Source of the DNA: DATIXJ01 sp963714795
Lineage (GTDB): Bacteria; Bacteroidota; Ignavibacteria; UBA10030; SZUA-254
Direction of reading: 5' to 3'
Assembly (NCBI GenBank): GCA_963714795.1
Contig: CAVQPS010000006.1
Span: 124,001 to 188,000 of the forward strand
DNA length: 64,000 nt
In this document: piece by piece, positions 1 to 7,571 of the stretch
Layout of the letters: each line of letters starts with the position of its first letter
Position numbering within the stretch: the first letter of the stretch is position 1
Translations under genes and position numbers: made by a program
The notes under the pieces: generated by a model
Database searches by the model: none
Told to the model about the DNA's origin: nothing
What the model saw: only the letters and a program-made list of their open reading frames with translations

Positions 1-2
1 GT

Positions 3-29
3 CGTCAGGCTGGTGAAGCGGAAGAATAA
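3..29 (+). CDS. 3' end of an upstream gene (partial)
   Basis: The third frame from the window edge reads eight residues, RQAGEAEE, then TAA at 27-29. The acidic, Ala/Gly/Glu-rich tail is typical of a protein C-terminus, and the stop lies about 100 bases before radA. Too little is visible to name the protein. The 104 bases between this stop and radA are A/T-rich and show no convincing promoter or hairpin. Confidence 0.3.
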   Translation, partial: RQAGEAEE

Positions 30-133
30 TTCATACTTCGGCCTCTTACGTGCAAAGCTTTTTTGGGGAAGAGATCCGCGTCTTGAAAATCAAAAAAAAT
101 AATTTTCAGAGTACAGGATAATTTCATCATTCC

Positions 134-1489
134 ATGAGTAAAGTTTTATCCAAATATGTCTGTCAGAATTGTGCGTACGAATCGCCGCGGTGGGCAGGGA
201 AATGTCCGAATTGCGGCGAGTGGAATACGTTTGTGGAAGAATTGACTCAAAAGATTTCCGCCCGGAAAGTCATTAAAGGCGTGAGCGTTGAGGCGATTCC
301 TTTGTCGGAAGTCGATGTGGGCGAAGATGAACGAATTCCGACGTCGATTGCCGAATTTGATCGCGTCCTCGGCGGCGGAATTGTTCGCGGTTCTGTCGTG
401 CTGCTCGGCGGTGATCCCGGTGTCGGCAAATCGACGTTGATGCTTCAGCTTGCGGCTAAACTTACCAAACATATCGTCCTGTATATTTCCGGCGAAGAAT
501 CCGCGAAACAGATAAAATTGCGCGCCGAACGTTTCCATTGTTCATCGTATAAAACATTACTTGTGCTTGCCGAGACGAATGTGGATGTGATTGCGGAAGT
601 CATCGAACGGTCTCCGCCCGATATTATCATCGTTGATTCGATACAGACGATGTATCGTCCCCAGTTTGAAAGTTCTCCGGGAAGTGTTGCTCAGGTTCGT
701 GAAGTGTCTGCAGTATTTACCCGCATCGCAAAAGAACGCTCGATCCCGGTTTTTCTCATCGGTCATGTTACGAAAGAAGGGATCATTGCCGGTCCGAAAG
801 TGATCGAACATATGGTCGATACCGTTCTTCAGTTCGAAGGAGAACGGCATTATGCATATCGGATTCTGCGTGCCATGAAGAACCGGTTCGGTTCGACAAA
901 TGAGATCGGCGTGTTTGAGATGCGCGATACCGGTTTGCGGGAAATACTCAATCCTTCCGAGGTATTTTTATCCGAACGTTCGATGGGGAGATCCGGTTCC
1001 ACCGTCGTTGCGAGTATGGAGGGAAGCCGTCCCATTCTTATCGAAGTGCAGGCGCTGGTGACACCGGCAAGTTACGGCGTGCCCCAGCGGAACACCACCG
1101 GTTTCGATTACCGCCGGCTCGGGTTGCTGATAGCGGTTCTGGAAAAACAGTTCGGTATGGCGTTGGGTCAGTATGATGTTTTTGTGAATATTGCCGGAGG
1201 CGTGCGTGTCGATGACCCGGCGGTCGATCTCGGTATTGCCGCATCGATTTATTCGAGTATGCGTGACAAGCCGATCGATTCACAGAGTATTGCCATCGGC
1301 GAGCTTGGCTTGAGCGGGGAAGTGAGGACGGTCAGCCAGATTGAAAGACGGATCCAGGAGGCAGTGAAGCTGGGTTTCAAGCGTGTTATTCTTCCGAAAA
1401 ATAATCTCAAAAATCTTCAGCGCAATACCGGCATTGAATTGTGCGGCGTTGACCGCATCGATGATGCGGTGGGATTACTCACTCAGTAA
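134..1489 (+). CDS. radA: DNA repair protein RadA
   Basis: RadA is a RecA-like ATPase that drives branch migration and processing of recombination intermediates. The 451-residue length is normal for the family. In order the sequence shows an N-terminal C4 zinc finger (Cys10, Cys13, Cys24, Cys27), a Walker A motif GGDPGVGKS at residues 92-100, the RadA signature KNRFGS in the middle, and a C-terminal Lon-protease-like domain lacking the Lon serine-lysine dyad context. ATG at 134 puts the zinc finger at the expected distance from the N-terminus. rdgB starts four bases after the stop, so the two are probably cotranscribed. Confidence 0.97.
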   Translation: MSKVLSKYVCQNCAYESPRWAGKCPNCGEWNTFVEELTQKISARKVIKGVSVEAIPLSEVDVGEDERIPTSIAEFDRVLGGGIVRGSVVLLGGDPGVGKSTLMLQLAAKLTKHIVLYISGEESAKQIKLRAERFHCSSYKTLLVLAETNVDVIAEVIERSPPDIIIVDSIQTMYRPQFESSPGSVAQVREVSAVFTRIAKERSIPVFLIGHVTKEGIIAGPKVIEHMVDTVLQFEGERHYAYRILRAMKNRFGSTNEIGVFEMRDTGLREILNPSEVFLSERSMGRSGSTVVASMEGSRPILIEVQALVTPASYGVPQRNTTGFDYRRLGLLIAVLEKQFGMALGQYDVFVNIAGGVRVDDPAVDLGIAASIYSSMRDKPIDSQSIAIGELGLSGEVRTVSQIERRIQEAVKLGFKRVILPKNNLKNLQRNTGIELCGVDRIDDAVGLLTQ

Positions 1490-1493
1490 ATCT

Positions 1494-2093
1494 ATGAAAA
1501 AAATTATTCTTGCCACACGCAATCTCGACAAGGTGCGCGAGATTCGCGAGATCATGAGTTCCCTGCCTCTCGAGATCGAGAGCCTGGAACAGTATTCCGG
1601 TGTCCCGGAAGTCATCGAAGACGGTTTAACGCTGGAAGAAAATGCTTTGAAAAAAGCGCGGCAGATATTTCAAGCGACGCGTTTGCCGGCATTGTCGGAT
1701 GATACCGGATTGGAAGTCTTCCATCTTGGTCTCCGTCCGGGTGTCATGTCTGCGCGCTATGCCGGATTGAATGCTACGTATGAGGATAACTGCCGAAAGC
1801 TTCTCCGGGAGTTGCAAAACGTTCCTGCGGGCAACCGCCGCGCCCGATTTCGCTGTGTTTCTGTTTTTACGGACGGTTTCACGGAAAAAATCGCCGAAGG
1901 AATTTGTCATGGAACAATTATTGAAGAGCCGCGGGGAAACGGCGGTTTCGGTTATGATCCGATTTTCGTTCCGGAGGGTTATCATCAAACATTCTCGGAA
2001 CTCCCGGCCGAGATAAAAAACCGCATCAGTCATCGTGCAAAAGCAATTCGAAGAATGACGGAAATTCTCAAAGGATCCTTTTTGAGTTCCTGA
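1494..2093 (+). CDS. rdgB: XTP/dITP diphosphatase (RdgB/HAM1 family)
   Basis: This house-cleaning nucleotide pyrophosphatase hydrolyses dITP, XTP and ITP to the monophosphates and keeps deaminated purines out of DNA. The 199-residue protein opens with IILATRNLDKVREI, the family's substrate loop, and has the SDDTGLEV active-site segment, the GYDPIF motif and the C-terminal SHRAKA helix. An upstream in-frame start lies inside radA; the ATG at 1494, four bases after the radA stop, is preferred because it gives the canonical N-terminus. The pairing with radA puts two genome-maintenance functions in one transcript. Confidence 0.95.
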   Translation: MKKIILATRNLDKVREIREIMSSLPLEIESLEQYSGVPEVIEDGLTLEENALKKARQIFQATRLPALSDDTGLEVFHLGLRPGVMSARYAGLNATYEDNCRKLLRELQNVPAGNRRARFRCVSVFTDGFTEKIAEGICHGTIIEEPRGNGGFGYDPIFVPEGYHQTFSELPAEIKNRISHRAKAIRRMTEILKGSFLSS

Positions 2094-2133
2094 CTTCACC
2101 TTTCGCAATTTATTCCAACATCGCAAAAAAGTC

Positions 2134-2162
2134 TTGATATTTAGATACGATATGATTATCTT
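2134..2162 (+). promoter_or_regulatory. possible sigma70-type promoter
   Basis: TTGATA at 2134-2139 and TATCTT at 2157-2162 are separated by 17 bases. They lie in the 94-base gap after rdgB and about 25 bases before the GTG start at 2188. The -35 box is good and the -10 is moderate. This is a visual match only. Confidence 0.35.
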
Positions 2163-2187
2163 ATGCGAGAATTTTAACGATTGAACC

Positions 2188-3045
2188 GTGCGATGGTTTT
2201 CAAAAAATGAATCGAATCCTTCAAAGGCTGCCTGGTCGTATTCTGCAACGGGCATTCTCTGGCGAATTGTGCCCTCATTGCCCGGATATTTTATCGGTGA
2301 AGACCGTGACACGTCATCCAAACGCGTTACATTCTTTTGCGTGAATCGCGTTACCGGCGAAACGTGCTGGAGCGGAAAGAGTTTTTCGGAACCGTGGTGG
2401 ATCGGTATCGATGCGGTCTCCGGTTCAACGGTCTTTTTGCATGAATATGCAACTCCCGATATGCCCGATCATAAAAAAATCCATGCCGTGAATTTGTTGA
2501 CGGGAGATGTCGTGTGGAGCAATCACGAGTTAAAATTGTTATTTGCCTATGGCGATCGTGTGTACGCCGTTCAGGATCTTTTTGATAAACGGATTTTCTT
2601 TGCACTCGATATCGCGACGGGCTCTGTCGTTTCCGAAATTGATCGCGAATCTCTGAACACGCTTCAACGGACACTGCCGGATGATCCCCATCAGAACGTG
2701 ATGTATCCTCTGCCCGCGGGTGAAGTGTCTCTCGATTCGGAGGCTCACGCAAACATTCAATTCGCACTGTCCAAAGTCAGCAATCCCGTCCTGCCGGAAT
2801 ATCTTGTTCGAAAACATTGTATGATCGTTGCGTATTATGAAAATCTTGACAGTACGGGAACCGAATTTCAACAACATCTCTCGGTGCATTCTTTGAATCA
2901 GAAAAAATTTTTCTACCGTGACATTATCCTCAACCGCGCCGTCATTCCCGTCCCCGATTCTTTTTTTTGTATCGAAGATTTCATGTACTATGTTCGGGAG
3001 AAGAAGACATTGACGGCGGTGAACCTTTCCGGTATCGGAGGGTAA
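2188..3045 (+). CDS. DUF4905-like beta-propeller-type protein
   Basis: A 285-residue protein starting at GTG 2188. It has repeated Trp-rich beta-strand units such as VTGETCW, LTGDVVW and ATGSVV, the signature of PQQ-like propeller blades in which each unit ends in a Gly-x-Val-x-Trp turn. Length and composition match the DUF4905 family known mainly from Bacteroidota-type genomes; that assignment is from memory of the family. There is no signal peptide or membrane segment, so it is probably cytoplasmic. Its stop is one base before the PhzF-like gene, suggesting cotranscription. The function is unknown. Confidence 0.7.
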   Translation: MRWFSKNESNPSKAAWSYSATGILWRIVPSLPGYFIGEDRDTSSKRVTFFCVNRVTGETCWSGKSFSEPWWIGIDAVSGSTVFLHEYATPDMPDHKKIHAVNLLTGDVVWSNHELKLLFAYGDRVYAVQDLFDKRIFFALDIATGSVVSEIDRESLNTLQRTLPDDPHQNVMYPLPAGEVSLDSEAHANIQFALSKVSNPVLPEYLVRKHCMIVAYYENLDSTGTEFQQHLSVHSLNQKKFFYRDIILNRAVIPVPDSFFCIEDFMYYVREKKTLTAVNLSGIGG

Positions 3046-3046
3046 G

Positions 3047-3952
3047 ATGGGAAAGATCAATGTCAAACAGGTGAATGTGTTCACCGTTTCACCGCAAAGC
3101 GGAAATGCCGCTGGCGTGGTTCTCGAAGGCAGCCGGCTGAGTGAAAAGCAAATGCTTGCGGTTGCGCGTGAACTTCATCTGCCCGAAACAGCGTTTATCG
3201 TTTCTTCCGTCAAGCCCGGTATCGACATCAAAATTCGTTGCTTAGCACCGTACCATGAAACTGCCGTCAGCGGTCATGCCTTGGTTGCCGGCGTATTTGC
3301 TTTAGCTGAAGAAGGATTGCTCGGGATGTCCAAAAAAGGGAAATATCAATTCCAGGCTGATACGCCGTCGGGCATTCTTCCCGTTGAAGTGATAAAACAG
3401 GAAGGTGCTATTTCGGTGATGATCACCGTGAATTTTCCTACATTGACGAAGGCGACGCAATATAAAACGGACCTCGTCCGGCTGTTGAATATTAATTTAA
3501 GTGATTTTGATAACCGGATGGTCATCGTCCGGAACGATTCCTTGTTTATCGGAATAAAACGTTTGCATGCATTGTTCGGTATGAAGCCGAATAGTATCGC
3601 TCTGGCGAATTTTTTGGAGACCAGAGGCATTAACGGAGTGTGCGCATACACGACGGAAACGATTGACCGGGAATCGGTTGTCCATTCGCGTTATTTCGCT
3701 CCTCATCTCGGCATTGCGGAAGATTCTGTGACTTTTTCAACGCACAGTTCGCTGGCGCTCATATTACAGGAAATCGGTGCACTCGATTTACGTGACGGAC
3801 CATGTGTCATCCAGGGAGAACAGGGAGACGTCATCGGGCGGCGCGGAAGAGTCAGCATGGAACTTCAGGTCGAAGATAAAAAACCGACTGCAATAAAAAT
3901 CGGCGGCAACGCAATAACCGTCATGGAAGGCGAATTGCTGTTGAACGATTGA
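3047..3952 (+). CDS. PhzF-family isomerase/epimerase-like protein
   Basis: A 301-residue member of the PhzF (diaminopimelate-epimerase-fold) family. It shows the paired-domain features: an N-terminal QVNVFT strand, SGNAAGVV, the LPETAF segment with the likely catalytic Glu47, and a SGHALVAG loop replacing the usual GHAT loop. Phenazine genes are absent nearby, so PhzF here marks the fold only and the substrate is unknown. It follows the previous gene after one base, and the next gene begins 27 bases downstream. Confidence 0.85.
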   Translation: MGKINVKQVNVFTVSPQSGNAAGVVLEGSRLSEKQMLAVARELHLPETAFIVSSVKPGIDIKIRCLAPYHETAVSGHALVAGVFALAEEGLLGMSKKGKYQFQADTPSGILPVEVIKQEGAISVMITVNFPTLTKATQYKTDLVRLLNINLSDFDNRMVIVRNDSLFIGIKRLHALFGMKPNSIALANFLETRGINGVCAYTTETIDRESVVHSRYFAPHLGIAEDSVTFSTHSSLALILQEIGALDLRDGPCVIQGEQGDVIGRRGRVSMELQVEDKKPTAIKIGGNAITVMEGELLLND

Positions 3953-3979
3953 TATTCACTTTCGAAAAAGAACTTTCTT

Positions 3980-5989
3980 ATGTCCCTTCATACTATCGTT
4001 TTCTTCATCGTACTCCTCGGAACTCTCATTTCATTTGGCATAAGTACACGACGTCTTATTTCCTATTTGAAAATCGGTAAGCCGGATTCACGGCTTGATA
4101 AACCGGGCGAACGTCTGAAAAATGTTCTTGTCGTTGCTTTCGGTCAATCGAAATTATTGCGCGAGCCGTTTGCGGGGTTGATGCACTTTTTTATTTTTTG
4201 GGGATTCGTCATTCTTCTTCTTGCCATTCTTGAAACGATCGGTACCGGATTTTCTCAGTCATTTTCGTTTGCGTTTTTAGGCCCGGTGTATGCGCCGCTT
4301 GTTTTTGTTCAGGATATACTTGGAATTCTTGTCATGTGTTCGGTACTGACGGCGTTATTCCGAAGATATGTCATGAAGCCGAAACGGCTCGATGTGAGCG
4401 GACATGCCCGCCTTGACGCAACGATTATTCTTGGCTGGATTTTTTTCATTATGGTGTCGATGTTCGGACAAAATGCTGCGAACATTGCCGCCGGAAATGC
4501 CGTGAGCGCCGATGCTCGGTTTTTCTCTTCATCGCTTGCCGGACTGTTCGGAAGTTGCTCTTCCGATCAAATCGAAACTGTATTTTATGCTTTTTGGTGG
4601 ATGCATATCCTGCTTGTGCTCGGCTTCCTTAATTATCTGCCGTACTCCAAACATCTTCATATTCTTTCTTCGATCCCGAATGTATTTCTTGCAAAACTTA
4701 CTGCCCGCGGTGCATTGAAATCATTGAACTTGCAGGATGAGACGGCAACGCGCTTCGGTGCCGCAGATGTGGAAGATTTAACGTGGAAGCAGTTGCTCGA
4801 CGGTTACACCTGCACCGAATGCGGACGATGCACTGCAGCTTGTCCCGCTGCAAGCACTGGGAAACCGCTTTCACCGAAGAAAATTATTGTCGACATCCGC
4901 CGGCGGCTGATGGAAAAAGCGCCATTAATGTTGAACGCTCAAACTCAAGCATCGAATCCGGATGCTTCAGTAAAATCTCCGATGGACAAACATCTTGTCG
5001 ACGATTACATCACGGAAGATGAACTCTGGGCGTGCACGACCTGTATGGCATGCGTGCAGGAATGTCCCGTGCAGATCGAGCATGTCGATGCGATTGTGGA
5101 TATGAGAAGATATTTAGTGCTGAATGAATCGCGCTTTCCGAAAGAAATGCAGGCAACGTTCCAGAATCTCGAACGCAATTTTACGCCGTGGGCATTCAGT
5201 CATTCGACACGCGCCGATTGGGCGGAAGGAATGAATATTCCACGGATTGCCGATAAACGTGATGCGGAGATTTTATTCTGGGTCGGATGTGCCGGTGCAT
5301 ACGACGCTCGCTACAGGAAAGTCACTCAGGCATTTTCAAAACTTATGCAAATGGCGAATATCAGCTTTGCGATTCTCGGGACGGAAGAAAAATGCAACGG
5401 CGATCCCGCGCGTCGGGCAGGGAACGAATATCTTGCGCAAATGCTGATGACCGAAAATATCGGCACGCTGAATAATTATGGTGTGAAGAAGATCGTGACA
5501 ACCTGTCCGCATTGCTTCAATATTTTTAAGAATGAATATCCTCAGCTTGGCGGCATGTATGAAGTCGTGCATCACACCGATTTTATTATGGGTTTGATCG
5601 ATTCCGGCAAAATAAAATTGACAAAAGAAAAGCGGGCGAAAATTACGTACCACGATTCCTGTTATCTCGGGCGATATAATCAAGTGTATGACCAGCCGCG
5701 GAATGCGGTAAAATCGATTCCCGGAGTGGAAATGGCGGAAATGAACCGCTCACGCGATCGCGGATTCTGCTGCGGCGCTGGAGGAGCGAGGATGTTCATG
5801 GAAGAAACGACCGGTAAGCGTGTGAACATCGAGCGGACGGAAGAGGCGCTGGCACTCAAACCGGATGTTATCGGTACGGCATGTCCGTTTTGCATGACAA
5901 TGATGACCGATGGCGTTAAAGCCAAAGAAGCAGCCGATCATGTTCAGGTAAAAGATATTGCGGAGTTGGTGTTGGAAGCAATCGAGTAA
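3980..5989 (+). CDS. membrane-anchored (Fe-S)-binding oxidoreductase, HdrD/CCG-domain type
   Basis: A 669-residue electron-transfer protein. The first roughly 230 residues hold several membrane helices of the NarI/heme-b-anchor kind. Two ferredoxin-type 4Fe-4S motifs follow at about Cys278/281/284/288 and Cys352/355/358/362. The C-terminal half has two cysteine-rich CCG domains, the second with FCCGAGGARMF near residue 596. Proteins of this build pass electrons between a soluble partner, such as an electron-transfer flavoprotein or acyl-CoA dehydrogenase system, and the quinone pool. No etfAB genes are present in this window, so the partner is unknown. The stop codon lies inside the left arm of the hairpin at 5988-6022. 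Confidence 0.88.
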   Translation: MSLHTIVFFIVLLGTLISFGISTRRLISYLKIGKPDSRLDKPGERLKNVLVVAFGQSKLLREPFAGLMHFFIFWGFVILLLAILETIGTGFSQSFSFAFLGPVYAPLVFVQDILGILVMCSVLTALFRRYVMKPKRLDVSGHARLDATIILGWIFFIMVSMFGQNAANIAAGNAVSADARFFSSSLAGLFGSCSSDQIETVFYAFWWMHILLVLGFLNYLPYSKHLHILSSIPNVFLAKLTARGALKSLNLQDETATRFGAADVEDLTWKQLLDGYTCTECGRCTAACPAASTGKPLSPKKIIVDIRRRLMEKAPLMLNAQTQASNPDASVKSPMDKHLVDDYITEDELWACTTCMACVQECPVQIEHVDAIVDMRRYLVLNESRFPKEMQATFQNLERNFTPWAFSHSTRADWAEGMNIPRIADKRDAEILFWVGCAGAYDARYRKVTQAFSKLMQMANISFAILGTEEKCNGDPARRAGNEYLAQMLMTENIGTLNNYGVKKIVTTCPHCFNIFKNEYPQLGGMYEVVHHTDFIMGLIDSGKIKLTKEKRAKITYHDSCYLGRYNQVYDQPRNAVKSIPGVEMAEMNRSRDRGFCCGAGGARMFMEETTGKRVNIERTEEALALKPDVIGTACPFCMTMMTDGVKAKEAADHVQVKDIAELVLEAIE

Positions 5990-6022
5990 ACCTTGCGAAG
6001 GTTTAGGACCTTCGCAAGGTTT
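5988..6022. terminator. bidirectional terminator-like hairpin between convergent genes
   Basis: A perfect 15-bp inverted repeat (arms 5988-6002 and 6008-6022, five-base loop). The left arm overlaps the stop codon of the Fe-S oxidoreductase and the right arm touches the stop codon of the converging GroES-like gene. T residues follow the right arm and A residues precede the left arm, so it could end transcription from both sides. The core CCTTGCGAAGG recurs in the hairpin at 55953-55985. Confidence 0.75.
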
Positions 6023-6414
6023 TACCCCATCTTCTCCAACCCTTCCATCGGGTTTCTGCGGATCAACACCATAATTGCCGATTGAGGGACGATCAGATAT
6101 TTTTTTGAATCATACTCGATCTCGATCGCCTGGTCTTTCAGGAAAATTGCGTAGTCGCCTTCTTCTGCCTGCAACGGAATATATTTTACCGGATCTTTCG
6201 GCGTCGTCGACCACGATTCCTGATCGATAAAGTTGGGATTGGGAATTGGATAGCCCGGACCCACCTTAAAAATATATCCGCTCTGAATTTTTTCCTTTTC
6301 CTTCACACTGGGTGGAAGATACAATCCATGTTCCGTGCGGTCTTTATCCGAGTCGGGAATAATCAACACCTTATCGCCGACGACGATTATTTCCTTTTTT
6401 GACATTGTCATCAT
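6022..6414 (-). CDS. GroES-like (Cpn10-fold) protein
   Basis: A 130-residue protein. The opening segment IIVVGDKVLIIPD and the later GDYAIFLKDQAIEIEYDSKKYLIV resemble the beta-barrel strands of co-chaperonin GroES, with a glycine-rich VGPGYPIPNP stretch between them. It is about 35 residues longer than classical GroES and the mobile-loop region is not clearly conserved, so it is probably a divergent paralogue and not the partner of the housekeeping GroEL. The start overlaps the previous gene by four bases. MMTM offers two ATGs; the second (MSKKEI) is equally possible. Confidence 0.7.
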   Translation of the reverse strand: MMTMSKKEIIVVGDKVLIIPDSDKDRTEHGLYLPPSVKEKEKIQSGYIFKVGPGYPIPNPNFIDQESWSTTPKDPVKYIPLQAEEGDYAIFLKDQAIEIEYDSKKYLIVPQSAIMVLIRRNPMEGLEKMG

Positions 6415-6887
6415 TTCCTTTTGGATTGACTTTGTTGAATGAGAAATGCTTTTAGCTCATCGAACGAAGTGAATGTTTTCGTCACACATCCCAAAATCCA
6501 TCCGGGAATATCATATAAAGCGAACGATGTAACGAGGTAGACCGGCTTGGAAAAATATTTCGCCATCGTCAATTCGCCTTTGGTGCCGGCGCCTTTTGCG
6601 GCGCTGTCATCCCAAAAACAGATCACGTAATCGGATTTCGTTGCAATTTCATGGCAGTCGATTTCGACAAGCTTCCGGACGATGGTTTGATATTTTCCCA
6701 CATCGGTTTGTTTCAACAACCGAAAATCGATGCCGGGATGATGTGCATCAAAAAATGCATCGCTTTCGACATTCGGATTGAAGACGCTGTGCTTCAATTC
6801 CGATTCGATCCATTCCTGCATTTTCTGTCGCCAGTGAAGACCTTCATCGTTTGCATATTCCATTCCGCCGGAAAGATAGACACGCAT
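6411..6887 (-). CDS. nucleoside 2-deoxyribosyltransferase-like protein
   Basis: A 158-residue protein beginning MRVYLSGGMEYA, the Rossmann-like opening of nucleoside 2-deoxyribosyltransferases and related N-glycosidases. It also has a SDYVICFWDDSAAKGAGTKG segment that matches the family's conserved Asp and GxGTxGE loop, where the catalytic Glu follows (GEL). The family cleaves or transfers the deoxyribosyl group of nucleosides. The substrate cannot be told. Its stop overlaps the GroES-like start (ATGA-type overlap), so the two genes are tightly coupled. Confidence 0.72.
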   Translation of the reverse strand: MRVYLSGGMEYANDEGLHWRQKMQEWIESELKHSVFNPNVESDAFFDAHHPGIDFRLLKQTDVGKYQTIVRKLVEIDCHEIATKSDYVICFWDDSAAKGAGTKGELTMAKYFSKPVYLVTSFALYDIPGWILGCVTKTFTSFDELKAFLIQQSQSKRK

Positions 6888-6890
6888 GGC

Positions 6891-7571
6891 TCACCCGAAT
6901 TGATAAATATTCATTGCCGGATAAAATAAATTATATGCAACCCACATGACCGATCCGACACACAGCGGGATTGTAATATTGTCATCGATGCCGATGGGAA
7001 GCGCCTCGACCAGTGCACCGATTGCAGCGGAGAAAAATCCGATTGCATATTCTCCGGGCAGGTAGGCAATTTTAGGGGTCGCAAGGACGACGATCGTGGC
7101 GCTGAGAAAAAATGCAATGCTTCCTTCAAGTGATTTGTCGAAAAATTTATGTCTGCCGAATCGTTTTCCAACGAGAGCGGACATCATGTCGGAAATAATC
7201 AGAATGATGAATGCCGTTACGGCAATCAGTTTCGGAAAAACAGTGACGGAAATCGTCGCGGCAATAAGAACGTACGTGGCGCCGTTCAATTTTTTTTGAT
7301 GACTATCCGATTCATGCTTGCGGAGGAGGGATCCAAAAATTTTATAAAAAATATTTCCCAGCGGCGGAAAATAATAGCGGGCAACATCGATAACAATAAA
7401 TCCGATGGTAAGCGGAATCAGTATCGAAAGTGCTACGGGCTTGGTCGTAACAAGATACAAAAGCGGAATAACAATCGAACAGAAATGAATCGCCTTCCGG
7501 ATGAGCTCCTTCCGGTAGGCGCGTTCATTTACCGAACGAGAGACATTCGGTTCAGTGTTGAGTTTCTCCAT
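6891..7571 (-). CDS. dolichol-kinase/phosphatidate-cytidylyltransferase-like membrane protein
   Basis: An integral membrane protein of about 226 residues from ATG 7569-7571 (MEKLNTEP); an in-frame start at 7628 lies deeper inside ftsH and is less likely. Six or seven hydrophobic segments are present. The conserved loop DMMSALVGKRFGRHKFFDKS followed by LEGS is the hallmark of the dolichol kinase/SEC59-VTE5 group, which uses CTP to phosphorylate polyprenols or phytol. The polar N-terminal helix RKAIHF also fits. The gene overlaps the end of ftsH by 20 bases and lies in the same - strand operon. The lipid substrate is not predictable. Confidence 0.75.
   Translation of the reverse strand: MEKLNTEPNVSRSVNERAYRKELIRKAIHFCSIVIPLLYLVTTKPVALSILIPLTIGFIVIDVARYYFPPLGNIFYKIFGSLLRKHESDSHQKKLNGATYVLIAATISVTVFPKLIAVTAFIILIISDMMSALVGKRFGRHKFFDKSLEGSIAFFLSATIVVLATPKIAYLPGEYAIGFFSAAIGALVEALPIGIDDNITIPLCVGSVMWVAYNLFYPAMNIYQFG

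Noticed and set aside
3047..3952. Phenazine biosynthesis gene phzF
   Set aside because: Only the fold is supported; no other phenazine genes are present, so the gene symbol was withheld.
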